Source: Sporichthyaceae bacterium (GTDB taxonomy: Bacteria > Actinomycetota > Actinomycetes > JACCUZ01). From it: a stretch of DNA of 6,334 nt. The DNA lies in contig JACCUZ010000039.1 of NCBI GenBank assembly GCA_013698395.1, positions 1 to 6,334 of the forward strand. Reading direction: 5' to 3'. The notes beneath the pieces are model-generated. The model had not been told where the DNA came from, did not search any database, and saw nothing but the letters and a program-made list of their open reading frames with translations. This document shows, in pieces, positions 1-4,865 of the stretch. Numbering within the stretch: position 1 is the stretch's first letter; every line of letters starts with the position of its first letter. Position numbers and translations under genes: made by a program.

Positions 1-215
1 GTGTCGATGTGGCCGGCGAGGACGACCCGCTCGGAGCGCCCCAATGAGGTGCGCGCGACGACGGCATCCCCGTCGCGGTCGACCTCGAGGTAGTCGATCG
101 ACCGCAACGCTGCCTCGACGGCGTCGGCGAGGGGGCCTTCGCCGCCGCTGACGGACTCGACGTCGCACAGGGCGATGGTCAGCGCAGGAGCATCGAGCGA
201 GAGGTCCAGGGGCAC
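1..215 (-). CDS. dapE: Succinyl-diaminopimelate desuccinylase, N-terminal part (runs off left edge)
   Basis: The minus strand read from a GTG at 215..213 gives 71 complete residues that look like the start of an actinobacterial DapE, a metallopeptidase-family M20 enzyme. DapE hydrolyses N-succinyl-LL-2,6-diaminopimelate to LL-diaminopimelate and succinate in the cytoplasm. Visible marks are the early CDVESVSG segment (residues 17-24), which matches the usual 'D-x-x-S-V-S-G-x-E' opening of the family, the VDRDGDAVVART strand (45-56), and RVVLAGHIDT at the window edge, where H69 and D71 correspond to the first zinc-ligand His and its partner Asp of the M20 fold. The GTG start is supported by AAGG at 227..224, eight bases upstream. 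The gene is divergent from dapD. The remaining roughly 80% of the protein lies outside the window, so integrity cannot be judged. Confidence 0.9.
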   Translation of the reverse strand, partial: MPLDLSLDAPALTIALCDVESVSGGEGPLADAVEAALRSIDYLEVDRDGDAVVARTSLGRSERVVLAGHID

Positions 216-360
216 CCGGCAGACCTTACGACCGCCCCGCTGCTGGCTCCCAGACACATCCGGTACGCCAGTCGACCGGTGTGAGGGAAATGCGGTCACC
301 TGCGTCTCACCAGCCCCGGTTGTGTCCGCGGGTCAGGGAGCGCTCTGGCAGGCTGACCGC
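216..360. promoter_or_regulatory. Divergent dapE/dapD intergenic control region
   Basis: This 145-base gap separates the divergent starts of dapE (215) and dapD (361 if the first ATG is used) and must hold both promoters. I could not find a convincing -35/-10 pair on either strand, nor an obvious operator or riboswitch. The only short sequence marks are the dapE ribosome binding site and a GCAGG at 348-352 eight bases before the ATG at 361. The call as a control region is inferred from gene orientation. Confidence 0.5.
224..227 (-). promoter_or_regulatory. Ribosome binding site of dapE
   Basis: On the minus strand, TAAGGT lies upstream of the GTG at 215, with an eight-base gap between AAGG and the start codon. 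This supports the GTG as the dapE start. It is a short partial Shine-Dalgarno match, so confidence is moderate. Confidence 0.5.
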
Positions 361-1383
361 ATGGGAGGCGAGGTGCGGCCGGTGGGCGAAGAGGTGCAGC
401 CGGCGGGCGGCGAGGTGCAGCCGGCGGGCGGCGAGGTGCGGCCAGCGGGAGGTGAGGCGCGGTCGGCGTACGGCGTCGGGCTGATGACCGTCCACCGAGG
501 CTCGGGCACGGTGCTCGACGTCTGGTTCCCGCAGCCCGCTCTTGGTGGTCCGGTCCCGGACGGCGAGGTGGGGCCGGGCCTGGCAGAGCTGGTCGGCGAC
601 GACGAGGACCGCGACACCACCCGCGAGGTGGTGCGCCGGACCGTCGAGCTCGACGCCGAGCCGGAGGACGGCGTCGACGTGTGGCTGCGGCTGCACCTGC
701 TGTCCCACCGCCTGGTAGCCCCGCACGGGCTGGACATGACCGGCATCTTCGGCAAGCTGGCCAACGTCGTCTGGACCACCCGGGGTCCCTGCGCGGTCGC
801 AGGCTTCGAGGGCACGAGGGCCAGGCTGCTGCGGCGCGGGCCAGTGCAGGTCCTCGGCGTCGACAAGTTCCCGCGCATGGTCGACTACGTGGTGCCCAGC
901 GGGGTGCGCATCGCCGACGCGGACCGCGTCCGGCTGGGCGCCCACCTCGCCTCCGGGACCACAGTCATGCACGAGGGCTTCGTCAACTTCAACGCCGGGA
1001 CGCTGGGCGCGTCGATGGTCGAGGGCCGGATCAGCGCGGGTGTTGTCGTCGGCAACGGGTCCGACATCGGAGGTGGCGCCTCGATCATGGGCACCCTGTC
1101 GGGCGGGGGCCAGGAGGTCGTCTCCGTCGGCGAGCGCTGCCTGATCGGAGCCAACGCCGGCATCGGCATCTCCCTCGGAGACGACTGCGTCGTGGAGGCC
1201 GGCTGCTACGTCACCGCCGGCACCAAAGTGGCCCTGCCAGACGGCTCCGTGCGCAAGGCCTATGAGCTCTCCGGTCGCGACAAGCTGCTGTTCCGGCGCA
1301 ACAGCATCTCCGGCGCGGTCGAGGCCATTCCTCGGCAGGGCAGCTGGGGGGACCTCAACGCCGCCCTGCACGCCAACGACTGA
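361..1383 (+). CDS. dapD: 2,3,4,5-tetrahydropyridine-2,6-dicarboxylate N-succinyltransferase
   Basis: DapD transfers succinate from succinyl-CoA to tetrahydrodipicolinate, giving N-succinyl-2-amino-6-ketopimelate, the first step of the succinylase branch to meso-diaminopimelate and lysine; it is a cytoplasmic trimer. The protein is clearly the actinobacterial DapD type. Numbering from ATG 361 (340 aa), a conserved N-terminal domain starts near residue 37 (YGVGL), with LRLHLLSHRLVAPHG in its middle, then VDKFPRMVDYVVPSGVRIAD and a left-handed beta-helix of hexapeptide repeats. MVEGR at 219-223 holds the conserved Glu (E221), and GGGASIMGTLSGGG and the closing LLFRRNSISGAVE follow. The start is uncertain: ATG 361 has a weak GCAGG eight bases upstream, but known actinobacterial homologues (about 317 aa, from memory) begin only about ten residues before the GIGL-like motif, which would fit GTG 436 (315 aa). 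The extra N-terminus is a tandem heptapeptide repeat, listed separately. An upstream in-frame ATG at 175 would overlap the dapE start and is unlikely. Confidence 0.95.
   Translation: MGGEVRPVGEEVQPAGGEVQPAGGEVRPAGGEARSAYGVGLMTVHRGSGTVLDVWFPQPALGGPVPDGEVGPGLAELVGDDEDRDTTREVVRRTVELDAEPEDGVDVWLRLHLLSHRLVAPHGLDMTGIFGKLANVVWTTRGPCAVAGFEGTRARLLRRGPVQVLGVDKFPRMVDYVVPSGVRIADADRVRLGAHLASGTTVMHEGFVNFNAGTLGASMVEGRISAGVVVGNGSDIGGGASIMGTLSGGGQEVVSVGERCLIGANAGIGISLGDDCVVEAGCYVTAGTKVALPDGSVRKAYELSGRDKLLFRRNSISGAVEAIPRQGSWGDLNAALHAND
364..468 (+). repeat. Five tandem 21-bp units coding for heptapeptides at the start of dapD
   Basis: Five consecutive 21-base units, at 364-384, 385-405, 406-426, 427-447 and 448-468, read in the dapD frame as GGEVRPV, GEEVQPA, GGEVQPA, GGEVRPA and GGEARSA. 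Units 3 and 4 are nearly identical at DNA level, and units 1 and 5 are the most diverged. The unit length is a multiple of three, so gain or loss of a copy would keep the frame. Units 1 to 4 each contain an in-frame GTG (373, 394, 415, 436), so the array also holds most of the alternative dapD starts. Whether the repeat is translated depends on which start is used. The units are read directly from the sequence; a role is unknown. Confidence 0.85.
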
Positions 1384-1421
1384 GCCGTGGCGCGTCGAGG
1401 TTCCGTTTCGCTGGCACCCAC

Positions 1422-2264
1422 ATGGCACTGACCCGGCGCGGCCGGGTGACCGTCGCCACCGGGCTGCTCGTCCTGATCGGCCTGGTCGTGGCGTACGTCC
1501 TGCTGCGTACTCCCCTCGGCACCGTCCTCGGCCTGAGGGCCGGGCCACCCTGCACTGTCACTGTCAGTGGGAACACGTTCGATTGGTCAGCCGAGCACGC
1601 AATGACAGCAACCACCGTCGCCGGTGTCGGCACCCGGATCGGGGCATCCGTCAACGGGGTCGCCGAGGCCGTGGACCGTGGCCTCACCACCTTGGAGGGG
1701 CGAGATCCCCCTCAGTCCGTGAGTCCGCGAGAAGCACGTTCGATCTACCGCGCCCTTCCCGACGTCGCGACTCCCGACGAGGAGGCCATCGGGATAGCCG
1801 AAGCACTGCTCGGGTACGACGGCGACGCACTGACCTGCGCAGTCCCGCTGCAGCCCGATCTCGCCCGTGAGGAACCCGGCGAGCTCGGCCTCACCCCACG
1901 GGCCGACGTGTTGCGCACCGAGATGCGGGCGGTGTTCGGGAAGCAGGTTCTCGGCGGGTTCTCGCCCGAGGGAGTGCGCAGCGGGCACATCGACGGCTCC
2001 GCGCACTACGAGGGCCGAGCCGTCGACGTCTTCTTCCGGCCCGTGTCGCAGGTCAACCAGCGCCTCGGCTGGCAGCTGGCCCAATGGTCGGTGGCACACG
2101 CGCAGCGGCTCGGCCTGGCGACGGTCATCTTCGACCGGCGACTTTGGACCGCCACCCGCTCGCTCGAGGGGTGGCGTGACTACCGCCACCCCGACGGTGA
2201 CACGGCCAACCCGGTGCTCCTGCACGAGGACCATGTGCACCTCGACGTCATCGAGGGGCGCTGA
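1422..2264 (+). CDS. Membrane-anchored protein with C-terminal LAS-type zinc peptidase signature
   Basis: A 280-residue protein of no firmly known name. The N-terminus has positive residues (TRRGR, 4-8) followed by a hydrophobic stretch at about 9-29, predicting a single membrane anchor or uncleaved signal with the rest outside. The middle (about 40-150) is unassigned. The C-terminal part (about 160-280) carries SAHYEGRAVD, giving H195-x6-D202, and near the end HEDHVHLDV, giving H271-x-H273. These are the two hallmark motifs of LAS enzymes (lysostaphin, D-Ala-D-Ala peptidases, hedgehog fold), where H195, D202 and H273 would bind zinc and H271 would be catalytic. The intervening VIFDRRLW and GWRDYRHPDGDTANP resemble, from memory, the ARB_07466-like C-terminal domain of secreted actinobacterial proteins. 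A peptidoglycan substrate is inferred from fold, predicted location and the adjacent diaminopimelate genes. It starts 38 bases after dapD, so it may share that transcript, but no good ribosome binding site is visible (GAGG at 1397-1400 is 21 bases away). It could also be a catalytically altered binding domain. Confidence 0.75.
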   Translation: MALTRRGRVTVATGLLVLIGLVVAYVLLRTPLGTVLGLRAGPPCTVTVSGNTFDWSAEHAMTATTVAGVGTRIGASVNGVAEAVDRGLTTLEGRDPPQSVSPREARSIYRALPDVATPDEEAIGIAEALLGYDGDALTCAVPLQPDLAREEPGELGLTPRADVLRTEMRAVFGKQVLGGFSPEGVRSGHIDGSAHYEGRAVDVFFRPVSQVNQRLGWQLAQWSVAHAQRLGLATVIFDRRLWTATRSLEGWRDYRHPDGDTANPVLLHEDHVHLDVIEGR

Positions 2265-2286
2265 TCTCGACCGGGATCGGTGCGCC
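2257..2286. terminator. Weak hairpin candidate between convergent genes
   Basis: The 23-base gap between two convergent stop codons sits inside an imperfect hairpin: GGCGC (2257-2261) can pair with GCGCC (2282-2286), and inside it either GATC (2263-2266) with GATC (2275-2278) or ACCG (2270-2273) with CGGT (2278-2281). There is no T-tract on either side. Its placement suggests a bidirectional terminator, but the stem is broken and chance is possible at this GC content. Confidence 0.3.
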
Positions 2287-2287
2287 G

Positions 2288-3397
2288 CTAGGCCGTCAGC
2301 CGCTCGGCCGCAGCAGCGACCCGCTCGTCCGGTGCGGTCAGGGCGACCCGGACGTGGCGCACGCCGGCGGGACCGTAGAAGGCACCCGGAGCGACCAGCA
2401 CGCCCCGCGCGGCGAGATCGGCGACGGTGTCCCAGCAATTCTGGTCACGAGTCACCCAGAGGTAGAGCCCCGCGTCGGACTGCTCGACGCGAAAGCCCGC
2501 CGCGGCGAAGGCATCGACCAGGACGGCGCGGCGTACGGCGTACCGCTCCCTCTGTTCGGCCACGTGCGCGTCGTCGCCCAACGCAGCCACCATCGCCGCT
2601 TGCACCGGGGCCGGCATGATCATCCCCGCGTGCTTGCGCACCTGGAGCAGGCTCGCGACCAGGGCCGGGTCGCCGGCGACGAAGGCCGCGCGGTAACCGG
2701 CAAGGTTGGACTGCTTGGACAACGAGTAGAGAACGAGCAGCCCCTCGTGCGAGCCACCGCAGACGTCGGGATGCAGGAGCGACACCGGCGGTGCGTGAGC
2801 GGCCCAGCCGAGCTCCGCGTAGCACTCGTCCGAGGCGAGGACCGCACCGCGTTCGCGGGCCCAGGCGACGACCTTGCGCAGGTGGTCAACGGGCAGCACG
2901 CGACCGGTCGGGTTCGACGGCGAGTTGAGCCATAGCAGGCGCACCGGGGCGGGGCCGAGCGAGGTCAGGCCGTCGGCGGCCACCGGTGTGGCGCCGGCGA
3001 GGCGGGCGCCCACGTCGTAGGTGGGATAGGCGATCTCGGGGTGCACCACGACGTCGCCGGTGCCGAGCCCGAGCAGCGTCGGAAGCCAGGCCACCATCTC
3101 CTTGGACCCGATCGTCGGGAGTACGGCGGCCGGGTCGAGGCCCGGCACCCCCCGGCGGCGGGCGAACCACGACACCACCGCGCGCCGGAGCTCGGGGCTA
3201 CCGGCGGTCTGCGGGTAGCCGGGTGCGTCCGCGGCTGCGGACAGCGCGGATCGGACGACATCCGGGGTGGGGTCCACCGGCGTACCGACCGAGAGGTCGA
3301 CGGCCCCATCAGGATGCCGGTCAGCGATGGCGGCGTGCGGCGCGAGGAGGTCCCAGGGGAAGTCGGGCAGGCGGGCGGCGACCCCGCTCGCGGCCAC
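2288..3397 (-). CDS. dapC: N-succinyldiaminopimelate aminotransferase (class I/II, PLP-dependent)
   Basis: DapC moves an amino group from glutamate to N-succinyl-2-amino-6-ketopimelate, making the substrate of DapE. From GTG 3397 the protein has 369 residues, normal for a class I/II aminotransferase. It opens with LPDFPWDLL (10-18) and DLSVGTPVDPTP (34-45), typical of actinobacterial DapC, then APGYPQTAG (58-66) and IGSKEM (96-101). Active-site marks are the NPTG-type motif NSPSNPTG (158-165), D190 of SDECY for the pyridine nitrogen, K228 in YSLSKQSNLAGYR for the Schiff base, and R350 in VRVAL near the C-terminus as the likely carboxylate-binding Arg. Related Streptomyces proteins are sometimes named as also acting on prephenate, which cannot be decided here. 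The gene begins 17 bases after the fdxA stop with only a poor ribosome binding site, suggesting co-transcription and perhaps translational coupling. The frame stays open upstream to 3790, but that part overlaps fdxA out of frame and is not coding in this frame. Confidence 0.93.
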   Translation of the reverse strand: MAASGVAARLPDFPWDLLAPHAAIADRHPDGAVDLSVGTPVDPTPDVVRSALSAAADAPGYPQTAGSPELRRAVVSWFARRRGVPGLDPAAVLPTIGSKEMVAWLPTLLGLGTGDVVVHPEIAYPTYDVGARLAGATPVAADGLTSLGPAPVRLLWLNSPSNPTGRVLPVDHLRKVVAWARERGAVLASDECYAELGWAAHAPPVSLLHPDVCGGSHEGLLVLYSLSKQSNLAGYRAAFVAGDPALVASLLQVRKHAGMIMPAPVQAAMVAALGDDAHVAEQRERYAVRRAVLVDAFAAAGFRVEQSDAGLYLWVTRDQNCWDTVADLAARGVLVAPGAFYGPAGVRHVRVALTAPDERVAAAAERLTA

Positions 3398-3414
3398 CGC
3401 CGGCCCGCGGTGCC

Positions 3415-3741
3415 TCAGTGGTCCTGGGACTGCGGCGGGAGCGCCTCGATCAACGGATGGTCCTTGTCGATCTTGCCCATCTTGGCGGCCCCACCAGGCG
3501 AGCCCAGGTCGTCGAAGAACTCGACGTTCGCCTTGTAGTAGTCCTTCCACTGCTCCGGCGTGTCGTCCTCGTAGAAGATCGCCTCGACCGGGCAGACCGG
3601 CTCGCACGCGCCGCAGTCGACGCACTCGTCGGGGTGGATGTAGAGCATCCGCTTGCCTTCGTAGATGCAGTCGACCGGGCACTCCTCGATGCATGCCTTG
3701 TCGAGCAGGTCCACGCACGGCTGCGCGATGACGTAGGTCAC
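3415..3741 (-). CDS. fdxA: 7Fe ferredoxin, [3Fe-4S][4Fe-4S] type
   Basis: A small acidic electron carrier of 108 residues starting at GTG 3741, with a strong ribosome binding site. The Cys pattern is that of seven-iron ferredoxins: C9, C17 and C50 (before Pro) for the [3Fe-4S] cluster, and C21, C40, C43 and C46 for the [4Fe-4S] cluster. C25 is an additional Cys at the place where Azotobacter-type ferredoxin I has a free one. The central VDCGACEPVCPVEAI is the classic binding loop, and the C-terminal half (about 56-108, with EQWKDYYKANVEFFDDLGSPGGAAKMG) is the extension typical of actinobacterial FdxA/FdxC. It is the first gene of a probable fdxA-dapC transcript. The pairing with dapC is, to my recollection, widespread in actinobacteria, yet DapC has no known need for reduced ferredoxin, so the partner of this protein cannot be told from the locus. 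Confidence 0.96.
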   Translation of the reverse strand: MTYVIAQPCVDLLDKACIEECPVDCIYEGKRMLYIHPDECVDCGACEPVCPVEAIFYEDDTPEQWKDYYKANVEFFDDLGSPGGAAKMGKIDKDHPLIEALPPQSQDH

Positions 3742-3747
3742 GGTCGG

Positions 3748-3755
3748 TTCCTCCT
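3748..3755 (-). promoter_or_regulatory. Strong ribosome binding site of fdxA
   Basis: On the minus strand AGGAGGAA lies seven to eight bases before the GTG at 3741. This near-perfect Shine-Dalgarno sequence fixes the GTG as the fdxA start and predicts high translation, in contrast to the weak site before dapC in the same transcript. Confidence 0.85.
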
Positions 3756-3769
3756 GCTGCGGGATCGGC

Positions 3770-3789
3770 TGCGGGCACAGCTGCCCGCA
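3770..3789. promoter_or_regulatory. Perfect 8-bp inverted repeat in the fdxA leader/promoter region
   Basis: TGCGGGCA (3770-3777) and TGCCCGCA (3782-3789) are perfect inverted copies separated by CAGC. The repeat sits 29-48 bases upstream of the fdxA start codon, inside the 110-base gap between divergent genes. It could be a dimeric-repressor operator or, on the fdxA transcript, a stable 5'-leader hairpin. A weak -10-like GATACT on the minus strand (3798..3793) would place transcription start close to the repeat. The symmetry is directly visible; the function is inferred. Confidence 0.5.
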
Positions 3790-3851
3790 ACCAGTATCAC
3801 CCTCAACGGTCGCGTGATGTCGTCGGTACCCCGGATCTCCGTCGCTGCCGG

Positions 3852-4829
3852 GTGGTCGGGAACAATTCCCCGGTGGTCACCCTCGACTCCGGCGCCGTCG
3901 GCCGTCGCGTCAGCGTGCGGCGCACCGTTGACGGTGGCCTGACCGACGTCGTGGGCCACCTGCTCGACCTCTCCGACGAGGGGTGGACCGTGCTGCGCGC
4001 CTCCGGCGAGGTCGCGCGCCTCGACCCCTCGACGGTGACTGCCGCGAAAGTGGTGCCACCAGCTCCGGTCCGCACCGGCTGGGCCGTGCCGACGTTGTCG
4101 GCGGCCGACATGCAACGGGTCTGTTGGGCCGGCTGGCCCGCGCGCGAGACGTCGATGCTCGGGAACTGGGCGCTCCGAGCCCACGGCGGCATCACGGGCC
4201 GGGCCAACTCCGCGATGGCGGTGGGTGACCCTGGCTGCCCGGTCCCCGAGGCTCTGGACCGGGTGCACCAGTGGTACGCCGAGCGCTCGCTTCCCCCGCT
4301 GCTTCAGCTGCCCCTGACTGACCCGGCGAACCGCCCCATGGCCGACCTGGGATGGTCGAGGCTGCACGTGACGATCGTCCAGGTCGCCCCGATCGACCGG
4401 GTGCTCGCCGGGTTGGCCGACCCAGCTGACCTGCGCTCGGTCGTCGAGCCGGTGCCGTCGGCGGACTGGCTCTCGCTGATGCACGACCTGGACGAGGCCG
4501 ATCCGCAGGCGCACGTGGCGATCCTCACCGGCCCGCCAGTAGTGGGCTTCGCGACGCTCCTCCGCGGCGATGAGCCGGTCGGCATCGGCCGCGTGTCGGT
4601 CGAGGAGGGCTGGGCGGGGATCACCTCTGTCGACGTGGCCCCTGCTGCGCGACGGTCCGGCATCGGCTCGGCGGTCATGGGGTCGCTTCTGTCGTGGGCA
4701 TCGGACCGGGGAGCGCTCTCGACGTACCTACAGGTGCGCGCCGCAAACGACGCGGCACTTCGGCTGTACGCCAGGCTGGGCTACGTCACCCACCACCCCT
4801 ACGGCTACCGGGCGCCGGCCAACGGCTGA
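3852..4829 (+). CDS. GNAT-family N-acetyltransferase, possibly Cg3035-type N-acetylglutamate synthase
   Basis: A 325-residue cytoplasmic acetyl-CoA-dependent acyltransferase. Three parts are visible: a small beta-rich N-terminal domain (about 8-72, VGRRVSVRR to VTAAKVVPP), a middle part (about 75-195, with NWALRAHGGITGRANSAM and HQWYAERSLPP) resembling a degenerate or first GNAT half, and a C-terminal GNAT domain (about 215-322). The latter has the acetyl-CoA pyrophosphate loop R267-R268-S269-G270-I271-G272 after SVDVAPA, and the closing motif N299-D-A-A-L-R-L-Y-A-R-L-G-Y311. This architecture recalls the actinobacterial Cg3035 class reported, from memory, as an alternative N-acetylglutamate synthase feeding arginine synthesis; the substrate is not provable from sequence. 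The start is uncertain: GTG 3852 has no ribosome binding site, and GTG 3873 (318 aa) lies just downstream of an AACAAT that could be the -10 of a leaderless transcript. It is divergent from fdxA and convergent with the VanW gene, 26 bases apart. Confidence 0.85.
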   Translation: MVGNNSPVVTLDSGAVGRRVSVRRTVDGGLTDVVGHLLDLSDEGWTVLRASGEVARLDPSTVTAAKVVPPAPVRTGWAVPTLSAADMQRVCWAGWPARETSMLGNWALRAHGGITGRANSAMAVGDPGCPVPEALDRVHQWYAERSLPPLLQLPLTDPANRPMADLGWSRLHVTIVQVAPIDRVLAGLADPADLRSVVEPVPSADWLSLMHDLDEADPQAHVAILTGPPVVGFATLLRGDEPVGIGRVSVEEGWAGITSVDVAPAARRSGIGSAVMGSLLSWASDRGALSTYLQVRAANDAALRLYARLGYVTHHPYGYRAPANG

Positions 4830-4834
4830 GCGGA

Positions 4835-4865
4835 CGGTCCCGCCTTCGATGGCGGTCAGGGACCG
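4835..4865. terminator. Hairpin at the convergent gene ends, probable bidirectional terminator
   Basis: CGGTCC (4835-4840) pairs with GGACCG (4860-4865), and the adjoining CGCC (4841-4844) pairs with GGCG (4851-4854) around a TTCGAT loop, leaving a five-base bulge on one side. The structure spans the 26-base gap between two convergent stop codons and the last codons of the minus-strand gene. It lacks a T-tract, as many high-GC actinobacterial terminators do. Position and stem length favour a bidirectional terminator, but it has not been tested for folding energy. Confidence 0.45.

Larger units (their letters stand above)
3742..3851. promoter_or_regulatory. Divergent fdxA/acetyltransferase intergenic control region
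   Basis: These 110 bases must hold the promoters of both fdxA and the acetyltransferase. Seen in it are the fdxA ribosome binding site, the 8-bp inverted repeat, a weak minus-strand -10-like GATACT at 3798..3793 without a good -35, and no clear plus-strand promoter. The boundary on the right would move to 3872 if the acetyltransferase starts at GTG 3873. Confidence 0.5.

Noticed and set aside
175..360. Extension of dapD upstream to the ATG at 175
   Set aside because: It would overlap the dapE start on the other strand, has no similarity to known DapD N-termini and is of low-complexity composition typical of GC-rich non-coding frames.
216..360. Riboswitch (for example lysine-type) in the dapE/dapD gap
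   Set aside because: The gap is short, shared by two divergent genes and shows no long paired helices or expression-platform hairpin that I can recognise.
307..1548. Long minus-strand open frame of 413 residues opposite dapD
   Set aside because: It is antisense to the clearly conserved dapD, has no recognisable domain and has the Arg/Gly/Ala-rich make-up of a shadow frame in high-GC DNA.
1587..2438. Minus-strand open frame of 283 residues opposite the LAS-type gene
   Set aside because: It overlaps both the plus-strand gene with real motifs and the dapC 3' end in another frame, and shows no domain.
3398..3790. N-terminal extension of dapC to 500 residues
   Set aside because: The extension overlaps fdxA in a different frame and reads as low-complexity sequence; DapC homology starts only after GTG 3397.
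2986..3942. Plus-strand open frame of 318 residues across dapC and fdxA
   Set aside because: It is opposite two well-supported genes, Arg-rich and without motifs.
3738..4514. Minus-strand open frame of 258 residues opposite the acetyltransferase
   Set aside because: It covers the fdxA ribosome binding site and the control region and is antisense to a gene with clear GNAT motifs.
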